Made by a program: the position numbers and the translations under genes | Source of the DNA: Actinomycetes bacterium | Lineage (GTDB): Bacteria; Actinomycetota; Actinomycetes; Mycobacteriales; Mycobacteriaceae | Direction of reading: 5' to 3' | Assembly: GCA_023404955.1 (NCBI GenBank) | Contig: JAEXZY010000165.1 | Location: 8,150-72,149, forward strand | Length of the DNA: 64,000 bases | Notes under the pieces: model-generated | Databases searched by the model: none | What the model was told of the DNA's origin: nothing | Seen by the model: only the letters and a program-made list of their open reading frames with translations | Shown: positions 1 through 8,235 of the stretch, in pieces | Position numbering within the stretch: position 1 is the stretch's first letter | Layout of the letters: every line of letters starts with the position of its first letter

Positions 1-795
1 GCCGACGGCTGCGGTCGTCGCGACCGCGGCTCCCGACGGCGCGGGCAGTCGGTCGCGCAGCGACACGGGCTTGGAGAACGACCGGATGGGCCACTCGTGC
101 GCGGCGGCTTCTTTGCGCAGCGCACGATCGGGATTGACCACGGTCGGATGCCCGACCGCGGTCAGCATCGGCAGGTCGGTGATGGAATCGGAGTACGCAT
201 AGCAATGTTCGAGCGCGTATCCCTCGCGAGCGGCCAGTGCGCGGATCGCCTCCGCCTTGCCCTCCCCGAAACAGTAGAACGCGATGTCACCGGTGTAACG
301 ACCGTCCTCGACGACCATGCGCGTGGCCATGGCGTGGGTCGCGCCCAGGGCCCGCGCGATGGGTCCGACGATCTCCTCGCCCGACGCGGAGACGATGACG
401 ACGTCGCGCCCGCACAGCTTGTGGTCGGAGATCAGTTCTGCCGCCTCGGCAAAGACGAGCGGGTCCACGATGTCATGCAGTGCCTCGCCGACCACCGACT
501 TGACCTGCTCGACGTCCCAGCCCGCGCACATCGTCGTGATGTGGGCGCGCATCCGGTCCATCTGGTCGTGGTCGGCCCCGGACATCGTGAACAGGAATTG
601 TGCATATGCGGATTTGAGGACCGTCCTGCGATTCATTAGCCCCTGGCTGAAGAACGGTTTGCTGAAAGCCAATGTGCTGGATTTCGCGATGACGGTTTTG
701 TCCAGATCGAAGAACGCCGCGGTCCGCACGGGGCGGGCCGGCGGGGGCGTCCCGCCGGCTGCTTCGGCGCCCGTCACCGGGTCGGAGGGGGTCAC
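1..795 (-). CDS. HAD-IB family (SerB-like) hydrolase, 3' end cut by window
   Basis: Haloacid-dehalogenase phosphatase resembling mycobacterial Rv3661; the substrate is not predictable from sequence. It reads leftward from a GTG at 793-795 and runs off base 1, so the C-terminus is missing. Visible motifs are the nucleophile loop DLDKT near residue 31, the motif II serine in IVSASGEE, the motif III region GEGKAEAI, and motif IV SDSITDLPML near residue 215. The first 25 residues are a Pro/Ala-rich leader with no signal peptide. It faces the ssd/tad operon, with an Ms1-like RNA in between on the same strand, as in M. tuberculosis. SerB itself is less likely because mycobacteria carry a separate ACT-domain SerB2. 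Confidence 0.85.
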   Translation of the reverse strand, partial: MTPSDPVTGAEAAGGTPPPARPVRTAAFFDLDKTVIAKSSTLAFSKPFFSQGLMNRRTVLKSAYAQFLFTMSGADHDQMDRMRAHITTMCAGWDVEQVKSVVGEALHDIVDPLVFAEAAELISDHKLCGRDVVIVSASGEEIVGPIARALGATHAMATRMVVEDGRYTGDIAFYCFGEGKAEAIRALAAREGYALEHCYAYSDSITDLPMLTAVGHPTVVNPDRALRKEAAAHEWPIRSFSKPVSLRDRLPAPSGAAVATTAAVG

Positions 796-809
796 CGCGT
801 CAGCATAAG

Positions 810-1110
810 ACGCGCTCGCGTGACACATTGCGGCAGATCGTACAAATTGGCAGTTCACGACACGTGGCTTCCTCTGCAACCTTTTCCAGATCTGCGCCGA
901 CTTCTCTGCGGTGCGGTCTTGCGCCAGCCCGCTCCGGCGTGTGTATAGTGGGCATCACTCGGCTTATGCCGGGTGTGCATCAGCCCGACCCCCCGGGGCT
1001 GATACACGACGACCTCCGCCTCCTCCCCCCCTGGCGGGGGTCGTCCCTTTTCTGGACCAATTCGCAATGCGGATAGGTCACTCCCTCCCAAATGATTGCG
1101 GAACGCCGTT
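810..1110 (-). ncRNA. Ms1 / MTS2823-type small RNA (approximate ends)
   Basis: The gap between the HAD gene and ssd holds no convincing ORF. It is the position of the abundant mycobacterial RNA called MTS2823 in M. tuberculosis and Ms1 in M. smegmatis, about 300 nt, which binds core RNA polymerase. Read on the minus strand, bases 1050 to 960 give a C-rich then G-rich arm pair (CCCCCGCC...GGGGGGAGGAGG) and a second complementary pair around CAGCCCC/GGGGCTG, fitting a long imperfect 6S-like rod. Location and strand match the known RNA. The ends are estimated from the known length; I could not fix a promoter or terminator. Confidence 0.6.
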
Positions 1111-1227
1111 TTCGGCGAAATGCGTGTCGGCGATCGCGTGCCTGATTCGGTGGTTGTGGACAAGTCCGCGGTCATCCACAGATCTCCGTGGCGCACTGGC
1201 TGAGCGCCCCCGTCGCCGAGCAGCCTG

Positions 1228-2328
1228 GTGGACATGACCGGTGCCGCCATCCTGATCGTCGTGTCCGACCCGGCCCTGCGGGGCCTCGTCGACCGGGTGG
1301 TCGCTGCCGCCGCGCTGGACGCAGTACGCAGCGCCGACCCCACGGATCGGCGCGTGTGGGCCGGTGCGGCGGCGATTCTGCTCGACGCAGCGGCTGCGCG
1401 CCGGTGCACGGAACGTGCACTCACGCGGCGCACAGGGGTGGTGCTGATCAGCAGTTCTGCTCCGGATGCGGCGCAGTGGGAGGCTGCGGTGGCGGTGGGA
1501 GCCCAGCACGTCGTGACGTTGCCTGCTCAGGAAGCCGACTTGATGGCGGTGCTGACCGAGGCCGCCGACCATGCGGGCGACGGGGGACATCGCGGTCCGG
1601 TGGTGGCGGTGATGTCGGGACGCGGTGGGGGTGGAGCGTCGGTGTTCTCCGTGGCGCTGGCCCGGGCGGCAGGGGAGGCGCTGCTCGTCGACGCCGACCC
1701 GTGGGGCGGCGGTCTCGACCTCGTGCTCGGTAGCGAGACCGAGCCCGGGCTGCGCTGGCCGGATCTGGCTCTCGCGGGCGGGCGCCTGACCTATCCGGCT
1801 CTGCGCGCCGCGCTGCCCCGGGTCCAGGGGGTCGCGATCCTGGCGGGCAGTCGGGTGCTGGCCGGCGAGCGGGCTGCCGAGGAGATCGATCCGCACGCTG
1901 TGAGCGCGGTGGTCGATGCCGGCGCTCGCGCGGGTGTGACAGTGGTGTCCGATGTCGCTCGCCAACCCACGGCGGCCAGTGAAACGGCCTTGGCGGCAGC
2001 AGATCTGGTGGTGTTGGTCACACCCGCCGATGCGCGGTCCTGCGCCGCCGCGGCCGCGACGGCCCAGTGGGCGCTGGCTCGCAATCCCAACACCGGTCTG
2101 CTCGTGCGCGGGCCCTCTCCCGGCGGACTCCGGCCCATCGACGTCGCGCGCATCGTCGGGCTGCCCCTGTTGGCGAGGATGCGTCCGCAGCCGGGGTTGG
2201 AGCAGCAACTGGAGCGGGGCGGGATCCGGCTGCGCGGCAATTCGCCGCTGGCGACGGCGGCGCGCGCGGTGCTGGCCGTGCTTCAGACGAAGCCGCATGT
2301 CGGCTCGCTCGGCGACCTCGCCGCATGA
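1228..2328 (+). CDS. ssd: Septum-site determining protein Ssd / CpaE-like MinD-family ATPase
   Basis: MinD/ParA-superfamily protein of 366 residues, homologous to Rv3660c (Ssd), linked in the literature to septum regulation. As first gene of a Tad locus it also fits the CpaE/TadZ role of placing the pilus machine. An N-terminal receiver-like region (about 1-120) precedes the ATPase domain. The Walker A position near residue 130 reads SGRGGGGAS instead of the usual GKGGxGKS/T, so the signature lysine is missing. LLVDADPWGGGLD is the switch-like aspartate strand. Either GTG 1228 or ATG 1234 could start it. The stop overlaps the next start in ATGA at 2325. Confidence 0.88.
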   Translation: MDMTGAAILIVVSDPALRGLVDRVVAAAALDAVRSADPTDRRVWAGAAAILLDAAAARRCTERALTRRTGVVLISSSAPDAAQWEAAVAVGAQHVVTLPAQEADLMAVLTEAADHAGDGGHRGPVVAVMSGRGGGGASVFSVALARAAGEALLVDADPWGGGLDLVLGSETEPGLRWPDLALAGGRLTYPALRAALPRVQGVAILAGSRVLAGERAAEEIDPHAVSAVVDAGARAGVTVVSDVARQPTAASETALAAADLVVLVTPADARSCAAAAATAQWALARNPNTGLLVRGPSPGGLRPIDVARIVGLPLLARMRPQPGLEQQLERGGIRLRGNSPLATAARAVLAVLQTKPHVGSLGDLAA

Positions 2329-3500
2329 ACGCGCCCCTGCTGGACCGGGTCCGTGAGCGACTCGCCGCAGACGGTTCACCGCTGAAGCCGAGTGTCGTGG
2401 CGGCCGCGATCCGCGCCGAGTCCGGGGGCGTACTCGGCGACACCGAGGTGCTGACCAGTCTGCGCGAGCTGCAGACCGAGCTCGTCGGCGCGGGCATCCT
2501 CGAGCCGCTGCTCACCGCGCCCGGCACCACCGATGTGCTCGTCACGGCCCCCGACGCCGTATGGGTCGACGATGGAGAGGGTTTGCGACGCACCGGGGTG
2601 CGATTCGCTGATGACGCCGCGGTCCGGCGGCTCGCTCAGCGGCTCGCGCTGGCCGCGGGCAGGCGCCTCGACGACGCGCAGCCCTGGGTCGACGGACATC
2701 TGGCCGACCTGGGCGGTGCGGCGGGAAGACCGCTGAGTGTGCGATTGCATGCCATGCTGCCGCCGATCGCCGCGGGCGGCACGTGCCTGTCGCTGCGCGT
2801 GCTCCGCCCAGCCACTCACGACCTCGACGCGCTGGCGGCCGCCGGCGCCATCCCTAGTGAGGCGCACGTGCTGCTGCGCGGCATCATCGCCGCACGGCTC
2901 GCATTCGTGGTGAGCGGCGGCACCGGGAGTGGAAAGACGACTTTGTTGTCTGCTCTGCTCGGCGCCGTGCCGGGTCGGGAACGCATCCTCTGTGTCGAGG
3001 ACGCCGCAGAGCTGGCGCCCCGCCATCCTCATCTCGTCTCGCTGGTGGCCCGCGCTGCCAACGTGGAAGGCATCGGTGAAGTCACCGTTCGTGACCTTGT
3101 CCGACAGGCCCTGCGAATGAGACCCGATCGCATCGTCGTCGGTGAGGTGCGCGGCGCCGAGGTGGTCGACCTGCTCATCGCGCTGAACACCGGTCACGAC
3201 GGCGGCGCGGGCACCGTGCACGCGAACAGTCCCAGTGAGATACCTGCCCGATTCGAGGCGCTCGCCGCCCTGGGCGGACTCGACCGCGCGGCGTTGCACA
3301 GTCAGCTCGCCGCAGCGATCCAGGTGGTGTTGCACATGTCGCGGACACGATCGGGTCGACGCCGGCTCGGTGCGATCGGGGTGCTCCACCGGGACGGGAA
3401 CGGACTGGTGTCCGTGCTGCCGAGCTGGGACGCCGACACGGGGTTCGGAGACGGCGCCGACGTGCTGCGGCAGCTCATCGATCGTGGGTGCCAGACGTGA
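2325..3500 (+). CDS. tadA: Tad secretion ATPase TadA (CpaF-like)
   Basis: Type II/IV secretion-family hexameric ATPase of 391 residues that powers Flp pilin assembly, homologous to Rv3659c. ATG 2325 overlaps the ssd stop. The Walker A GGTGSGKTTLL is near residue 200, the Asp box CVEDAAEL follows, then the Walker B-like RPDRIVVGEVRGAE and the His box with GTVHANS. The N-terminal third carries the usual adaptor region. The coupled start puts expression under ssd. The locus has the ATPase and both membrane platform halves but no visible secretin or prepilin peptidase, as is usual for mycobacterial Tad islands. Confidence 0.93.
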   Translation: MNAPLLDRVRERLAADGSPLKPSVVAAAIRAESGGVLGDTEVLTSLRELQTELVGAGILEPLLTAPGTTDVLVTAPDAVWVDDGEGLRRTGVRFADDAAVRRLAQRLALAAGRRLDDAQPWVDGHLADLGGAAGRPLSVRLHAMLPPIAAGGTCLSLRVLRPATHDLDALAAAGAIPSEAHVLLRGIIAARLAFVVSGGTGSGKTTLLSALLGAVPGRERILCVEDAAELAPRHPHLVSLVARAANVEGIGEVTVRDLVRQALRMRPDRIVVGEVRGAEVVDLLIALNTGHDGGAGTVHANSPSEIPARFEALAALGGLDRAALHSQLAAAIQVVLHMSRTRSGRRRLGAIGVLHRDGNGLVSVLPSWDADTGFGDGADVLRQLIDRGCQT

Positions 3501-4276
3501 CCGTGGCTGCCATGGCGTTGGCGCTGGCCGTGCTGGTGTTGCCGCCGGCGAGCCGGGCGCCGGTGCGACGGATGGCGGCGCGGCGGCGTCGGCGATCACC
3601 GGCGCTGGCGGTGGCGCTACTCATCGGTGTCGTGCTGCGCTTCGTGCTGCCCCTGACTGTGGTGCTGGCGGCCGCCATGTTGCTGACGGTGCTGGTGATA
3701 CGACATCGGTGGCGTACACGGCGTCGCATGGGTACCGCCGAGGCGACCGCGCTGCACTCTGCCCTCGATGCGCTGGTGTCCGAGCTGCGTGTCGGCGCGC
3801 ACCCGGTGGCCGCGATCGACACGGCCTCGCGCGAGATCGCCGGGAGGGTCGGTGAGTCGTTCGATGCCGTTGCGGCCCGCGCGCTGCTGGGCGCTGACGT
3901 GGTGGCCGGGCTGCGGGAGGAGTCGCGCCGCTCCCTGGTGCCCGGTCACTGGGAGCGGCTGGCGGTGTGCTGGCAGCTCGCGCAGCAGCACGGGCTCGCG
4001 ATCGCCTCACTGCTGCAGGCCGCACACCGCGACCTCGCCGAGCGCGAACGGTTTCGCTCGCGGGTGGATGCCGCGATGGCGGGCGCGCGCACGACGGGCA
4101 ACCTGCTGGCCGGACTGCCGGTGCTGGGCGTGCTACTCGGATGCGCGATCGGCGCCGATCCGCTGGGATTCCTGCTCTCCGGCGGTGCCGGCGGATGGCT
4201 GTTGTGCATTGGGACGGCACTCGTCGGGGCCGGTCTGCTGTGGTCGGACCGCATCACGGCCTCGGTACTGAGATGA
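3488..4276 (+). CDS. tadB: TadB-like inner-membrane platform protein
   Basis: Membrane protein of 262 residues homologous to Rv3658c, one half of the Tad inner-membrane platform (T2SF family). N-terminal hydrophobic segments lie at about residues 5-25 and 40-65. A soluble GspF/T2SF helical domain covers about 90-195 (around ALDALVSELRVGAHPVAAID). Two C-terminal membrane segments lie near 205-225 and 235-255. The GTG at 3488 overlaps the tadA stop by 13 bases; GTG 3497 is an alternative start. Its stop overlaps the tadC ATG at 4273, indicating translational coupling. Confidence 0.87.
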   Translation: MPDVTVAAMALALAVLVLPPASRAPVRRMAARRRRRSPALAVALLIGVVLRFVLPLTVVLAAAMLLTVLVIRHRWRTRRRMGTAEATALHSALDALVSELRVGAHPVAAIDTASREIAGRVGESFDAVAARALLGADVVAGLREESRRSLVPGHWERLAVCWQLAQQHGLAIASLLQAAHRDLAERERFRSRVDAAMAGARTTGNLLAGLPVLGVLLGCAIGADPLGFLLSGGAGGWLLCIGTALVGAGLLWSDRITASVLR

Positions 4277-4854
4277 CGTGGGCTGCGCTGTTCCTGGCCG
4301 TTGCTGTGCTCGTGTGCCCGCCGGTCTCCGCCGCGCGCAGTGCGGCGGGGCGACGAACGCCAGCCCGGCTGAGACCGGCACCGCCAGCCGACGGACCGCT
4401 GGCGATCGCGGCCGCGTTGGATGTGTTCGCGGCGTGCCTGCGAGCCGGCATGGCGGTGTCGACGGCCGCCGCAGCTGTGGCTGAGGCAGCCCCACCCGCG
4501 CTGTCGCTGGTCTTGAGGCGCGGGGCAGACCTCCTGGCGTTGGGCGCGGACGCCAACCGGGCGTGGGCGGAGCCGGCCGACCCCGCCACGGGTGGGGACG
4601 GCCACGTACGTGCATACCTGCGTATGGCACGCCGATCGGCAGCTTCGGGATCCGCTTTGGCACACGGTGTCGACGACCTCGCCGCGACGCTGCGAGCCGA
4701 GGCGGCCGATGCAACCGGCGCGCGAGCCGAACGCGCGGCCGTGCTGATCGCCGGCCCGCTGGGGCTGTGCTACCTGCCTGCGTTCATCTGCCTCGGCATC
4801 GTGCCGGTCATCGCGGGGTTGGCCGGAGATGTCCTGCAGTCAGGAATGTTGTGA
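4273..4854 (+). CDS. tadC: TadC-like inner-membrane platform protein
   Basis: T2SF-type membrane protein of 193 residues, homologous to Rv3657c and partner of TadB in the pilus platform. It starts at ATG 4273 inside the tadB stop (ATGA). An N-terminal hydrophobic helix (MTWAALFLAVAVLVC) is followed by a soluble stretch and a T2SF core (DVFAACLRAGMAVSTAAAAV). A C-terminal hydrophobic helix ends with PVIAGLAGDVLQSGML. It is shorter than proteobacterial TadC (about 300 residues), which is usual in mycobacteria. The pilin gene follows after 21 bases containing an AGAGGAGA ribosome-binding site. Confidence 0.85.
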   Translation: MTWAALFLAVAVLVCPPVSAARSAAGRRTPARLRPAPPADGPLAIAAALDVFAACLRAGMAVSTAAAAVAEAAPPALSLVLRRGADLLALGADANRAWAEPADPATGGDGHVRAYLRMARRSAASGSALAHGVDDLAATLRAEAADATGARAERAAVLIAGPLGLCYLPAFICLGIVPVIAGLAGDVLQSGML

Positions 4855-4875
4855 CAACCACAGAGGAGAATCCGC

Positions 4876-5079
4876 ATGCTCAATCAACGACTCGCTGCAC
4901 TGCGCGCGCGTCTGCTCGTGCTCGTGGTGGCCGACGACGGAATGTCCACCGTCGAATACGCAATCGGGACCATCGCGGCCGCCGCGTTCGGGGCGATCCT
5001 GTACACCGTGGTGACCGGGGACTCGATCGTCGGCGCTTTGACGAACATCATCACCCGCGCCTTGAACACGAACATCTAG
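4876..5079 (+). CDS. flp: Flp-family type IVb pilin
   Basis: Small pilin of 67 residues, homologous to Rv3656c, the structural subunit assembled by the Tad machine. It starts at ATG 4876 behind AGAGGAGA. A positively charged leader is followed by the prepilin signature DDGMSTVEYAIGTIAAAAFG. The conserved Glu/Tyr of the Flp motif sit at the start of a single hydrophobic helix of about 20 residues. Cleavage would fall before the hydrophobic stretch, near the Gly-Met. No prepilin peptidase gene is in view. Confidence 0.92.
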   Translation: MLNQRLAALRARLLVLVVADDGMSTVEYAIGTIAAAAFGAILYTVVTGDSIVGALTNIITRALNTNI

Positions 5080-5399
5080 ATGCCGGGTTCGCGACTGTCG
5101 AAGCCGCGTTCGCCCTCCTCGCGCTCGTGGCGATGGTGGCGGTCTGCCTGGCCGGGCTCACGGCGGTCACCCAGCAGGTGCGGTGCGTCGACGCTGCCCG
5201 GGAAGCGGCGCGGTTGGCGGCGCGAGGTGACGAGGGCGTCGCCGCGGCGACCGCCCGGCAGATCGCCCCGACGCACGCAGCGATCGAGTTCCGCCGTGAC
5301 GGTGGGTTCGTGGTCGCGACCGTCACGTCGCGCGCGGCTCTTCTGCCGGGCGTCGCGATCACCGCCCGGGCCGTCTCGGCGCTGGAACCGGGTGCATGA
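5079..5399 (+). CDS. tadE: TadE-like pseudopilin, no recognisable start codon
   Basis: The reading frame ending at TGA 5397-5399 encodes a typical TadE-like minor pilin (Rv3655c type). It has a short DAGFATVEAA prepilin signature, a hydrophobic helix (FALLALVAMVAVCLAGL) and a soluble region with VRCVDAAREAARLAARGDEG. Oddly, no ATG, GTG or TTG exists in this frame between the pilin start and the TadE signature. An ATG at 5080, directly after the pilin stop, lies in a different frame. A single-base indel between 5070 and 5085 or a non-standard start would explain this. The 5' end given is where similarity begins, not a proven start. The stop overlaps the next gene's GTG. Confidence 0.7.
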   Translation, partial: DAGFATVEAAFALLALVAMVAVCLAGLTAVTQQVRCVDAAREAARLAARGDEGVAAATARQIAPTHAAIEFRRDGGFVVATVTSRAALLPGVAITARAVSALEPGA

Positions 5400-5757
5400 C
5401 GACGCAGGAGCGGCGACCGTGCTCGCAGCGTTCCTCATCGCAGCGGTGGTGGCCGTCGTGACAGGCGGCGCCGTGCTCGGGTCAACGGTGGTGGCCCGGC
5501 ACCGCGCGGCCGCGGCGGCGGACCTGGCCGCGCTCAGCGCGGCCGCAGCGCTACCGTCCGGCCGAATGACGGCGTGTGCGACGGCTGCTTCCGTGGCGCG
5601 GTCGATGGCCTCTACGGTGGTCGCGTGCGATGTCGACGGGCTGGATGTGCTGGTGACCGCGGAAGCAGTGCCGGGGTTCGGCGCTGCGTTGGTCGGTCCG
5701 GCGACAGCGGCGGCACGCGCGGGGCCGCTCGACGCGCCGGGGTTTACGGCGCCGTAA
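5392..5757 (+). CDS. Rv3654c-like TadE/TadG-related pilus protein
   Basis: Protein of 121 residues of the family often called 'helicase/secretion neighbourhood TadE-like', homologous to Rv3654c. GTG 5392 overlaps the tadE stop at 5399. The sequence opens with DDAGAATVLAAF, a minor-pilin-like signature. A hydrophobic helix (LIAAVVAVVTGGAVLG) and an Ala-rich soluble tail with ADLAALSAAAAL follow. It is probably membrane-anchored and exposed outside the cell as a pilus accessory factor. The reading frame stays open upstream to an ATG at 5080, but that part lacks protein-like composition. Confidence 0.82.
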   Translation: MHDDAGAATVLAAFLIAAVVAVVTGGAVLGSTVVARHRAAAAADLAALSAAAALPSGRMTACATAASVARSMASTVVACDVDGLDVLVTAEAVPGFGAALVGPATAAARAGPLDAPGFTAP

Positions 5758-5776
5758 GGCGGGATACGCACCCCTC

Positions 5777-6988
5777 ATGACCGGCCGCGAATTGCTCGTC
5801 GGCCGCTACGAGGTCCGCGGCCTGCTCGGTCGCGGCGGCATGGCCGAAGTCCGCGACGGCTGGGACACCCGGCTGTGCCGCCCGGTTGCTGTCAAGGTGC
5901 TACACCCGCACATGGCCGACGATCCGGACCTGCGCCGTCGATTCGAGGTCGAAGCCAAGGCGGCGGCTGCGCTCGAGCACCCGAATGTCGTAGCTGTGCA
6001 CGATTTCGGTGAGCACGACGGTGCGCCTTTCATCGTGATGGAGCGGCTCCCGGGCCGCACGCTGCACGACATCATGGGCGCAGGCCCGATGGCGCCCTAT
6101 CAGGTTCGCGCGCTCCTCGACGATGTCCTCGCGGGTTTGGGCGCTGCCCACGCCGCCGGCGTGCTGCACCGCGACATCAAGCCGGGCAATGTGCTGGTCT
6201 CCGCGGCGGGAGACCGGATGAAGGTCGCCGACTTCGGGATCGCCAAAACCGGCGGCAGCGCCGAAACCAAGACCGGTCAGATCATCGGGACGATGTGCTA
6301 CATGAGCCCGGAACGGGTCACCGGTGCTCCGGCGTCGGTCGCCGACGACCTCTACGCCGTGGCCGTGATCGGTTACGAGGCGCTGGTCGGGCACCGCGCT
6401 TTTCCGCACGACAATCCGGTCGCCCTGGCCCGCGCGATCGTCGACACCACACCGCCTCCGCTCAGCGGCGTCCGCGCCGATGTCGATCCCGCGTTGGCTG
6501 CCGTCATCACCCGCGGAATGGCACGCGATCCCGCGCATCGCTTCGCCAGTGCCGACCACATGCGCGCGGCTCTGGCCGGCGACCCCGCGGCCCTGGCGCC
6601 GCCGCCACTCCTCGCCGCCGCCCCGCGGCCCGCGACCCGGGTGATGGCCAGTCCACTGCCGCCGACGGCCGGCTACGCTCCTCCAGCTCCGGTGCGCGCC
6701 CACCCGCGCCGTCGGAATCCCCGTCGGTATCTCCTCGCCGGGGCGGCGATCGTCGCGGCATTCGTCGTGTCGGCGTTGGCGCTGGCGCTCGACCCCTTCA
6801 GCTCGTCGCCGTCGCCCGCGTCGGTGAGCACCAGCAGCAGCGTGACGCCCCCGCCACCGACACCGAGCAGCGTGACTCCGGTGACGTCGGCGCCTCCGCC
6901 GGTTGTGGCTCCGCCGCCGCCCGAGGAGCCGGCCGGTGGGCCGGGGCCCGGCCGCGGTCACGGCAACGGGAAGAAAAACAAGCCCTAG
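5777..6988 (+). CDS. Membrane Ser/Thr protein kinase (PknB-type catalytic domain)
   Basis: Hanks-type eukaryotic-like kinase of 403 residues. The catalytic domain spans about 10-270: glycine loop LGRGGMAEV, ATP-binding Lys40 in VAVKVLHP, catalytic loop HRDIKPGNV, metal-binding DFG in VADFGIAKT, activation segment GTMCYMSPE. An Arg-rich juxtamembrane stretch and one transmembrane helix (YLLAGAAIVAAFVVSALALA, about 315-335) follow. The tail is Ser/Thr/Pro-rich, about 65 residues, and ends in a Gly/Lys-rich stretch; there are no PASTA repeats. It lies 19 bases after the Tad operon on the same strand and may be co-transcribed. I know of no counterpart at this locus in M. tuberculosis. Confidence 0.92.
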   Translation: MTGRELLVGRYEVRGLLGRGGMAEVRDGWDTRLCRPVAVKVLHPHMADDPDLRRRFEVEAKAAAALEHPNVVAVHDFGEHDGAPFIVMERLPGRTLHDIMGAGPMAPYQVRALLDDVLAGLGAAHAAGVLHRDIKPGNVLVSAAGDRMKVADFGIAKTGGSAETKTGQIIGTMCYMSPERVTGAPASVADDLYAVAVIGYEALVGHRAFPHDNPVALARAIVDTTPPPLSGVRADVDPALAAVITRGMARDPAHRFASADHMRAALAGDPAALAPPPLLAAAPRPATRVMASPLPPTAGYAPPAPVRAHPRRRNPRRYLLAGAAIVAAFVVSALALALDPFSSSPSPASVSTSSSVTPPPPTPSSVTPVTSAPPPVVAPPPPEEPAGGPGPGRGHGNGKKNKP

Positions 6989-7007
6989 CGGGCGGCGGAC
7001 CCGATCC

Positions 7008-8042
7008 TCAGCGTTCTTCGAGCCGCGCGTCGGCGAGCTCGTCAGCGGTCGGCACGCGCAACTCTGCGAGCCCGGCGATGACCCCGTCGTGCAGTTCGAT
7101 GCGGTGCACCGTCACGTGCACCGGCGTCCAGCTGCCGTCGCGCGCGATCACTCGCAGGACGCCCGACACGGACCCCTCGTCGAAGCCTGCGGCCATCGCG
7201 GCGGCCGTGGGACGGTCATGCGGATGAACCGCCTGCTCGCTCGACATGCCGGCCCGCCAGTCGAAGAACGGTGCCGGATCGTCGAGCCATTTGACCAGCA
7301 TCCAGTGCGCCGGGTCGACGAGCGCCCGGTGCACGCCCGGCCGGGCGAGGCCGGCCAGGATGCGTTCGGCCAGCGACGCCTCGGTGCTGCCCTTGCCCTC
7401 GTGCACGCTGCGCCAGGTCATCGCCCGGCACACCAGCCGCGGCGCCCCGTCCCCGTCGACGTCGGCGTCGAGCTCCTCGAGCGAGCGCGCCACGAAGCCG
7501 ATGGTGATCTGCTCGCCGTGGTAGTCGGTGACGTCCCACGTCGTGCAGATCGTCACGCCGGGCCGGGGCTTGATCAGCATGCTGATCACCTCCGCCTCGT
7601 GCGGATTGAGATCGCGGCGCGGCAGATCGTCAGCGAACGCGCGGCCCTGCGTCGGCTGCGTCGTCGGGTCCCAACCGCCGATCTTCAGCGACTCCACCGT
7701 GTCGGTGGCGGTGCCGTTGGTCAGATCCCACAGCATCGAACCCACCTCGGGGCGGGGCGGCGGGTCCTCATCGGCGGAGCCGATCCACATCTGCACACCG
7801 TGAATGCGGCCGTCGGACATCGCGACAACCTCGGTGCGGATCACGCAATCGTTCTTCGGCGTGATGCTGCTCAGCCCGCCCTTACCGCGCACGGTTTCGC
7901 TGATCGCAGTCTGGATAGCCATCAGATGGGGGTTGCGTCGGAGCAGAGACGAGATCGGGATCAGATTCTTGGTGTGGGCCCCCTGCGCGACCACAGTCGG
8001 TTCGCTCCCCAGCGTCTCCACGAGCATCCAGTCGTGGCTCAT
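7008..8042 (-). CDS. Rv3651-like conserved protein (three-domain GAF/PAS-like)
   Basis: Protein of 344 residues homologous to M. tuberculosis Rv3651, for which N-terminal, middle and C-terminal domains are recognised in family databases; biochemical role unknown. The start at ATG 8040-8042 opens with HDWMLVETLGSEPTVVAQG. The middle has AMSDGRIHGVQMWIGSADE and the C-terminal part DGSWTPVHVTVHRIELHDG, resembling PAS/GAF beta-sheet pairs. There is no signal peptide or membrane segment. It converges with the kinase gene across a 19-base gap and sits upstream of nothing else on its strand. The 193 bases to its right probably hold its promoter. Confidence 0.85.
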   Translation of the reverse strand: MSHDWMLVETLGSEPTVVAQGAHTKNLIPISSLLRRNPHLMAIQTAISETVRGKGGLSSITPKNDCVIRTEVVAMSDGRIHGVQMWIGSADEDPPPRPEVGSMLWDLTNGTATDTVESLKIGGWDPTTQPTQGRAFADDLPRRDLNPHEAEVISMLIKPRPGVTICTTWDVTDYHGEQITIGFVARSLEELDADVDGDGAPRLVCRAMTWRSVHEGKGSTEASLAERILAGLARPGVHRALVDPAHWMLVKWLDDPAPFFDWRAGMSSEQAVHPHDRPTAAAMAAGFDEGSVSGVLRVIARDGSWTPVHVTVHRIELHDGVIAGLAELRVPTADELADARLEER

Positions 8043-8235
8043 GCGGCGATCCTACCGAGCGACCGGCTGCGGATTCCGCACCGAAACCCGCATGGAGTAT
8101 GTCGATATGGCCCGTGACGAGCAGTTTCGGGTTGCCGAGACCCACCTCGCCGAGTAGGTTTCGAGACGTCGAGGCGGGTGCGGATTCCGTCGACGGATCC
8201 GCGGCGATCGTCGAGGGGTCGGTCGCCACCGCCGG

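Noticed and set aside
2067..2324. Upstream extension of tadA to 2067
   Set aside because: The extra 86 codons are an out-of-frame shadow of ssd; ATG 2325 gives the family length and couples to the ssd stop.
5080..5391. ATG 5080 as start of one long pilus protein reaching 5757
   Set aside because: Residues before 5392 in this frame are Arg/Ser/Trp-rich and unlike any pilin, while the frame encoding TadE overlaps it.
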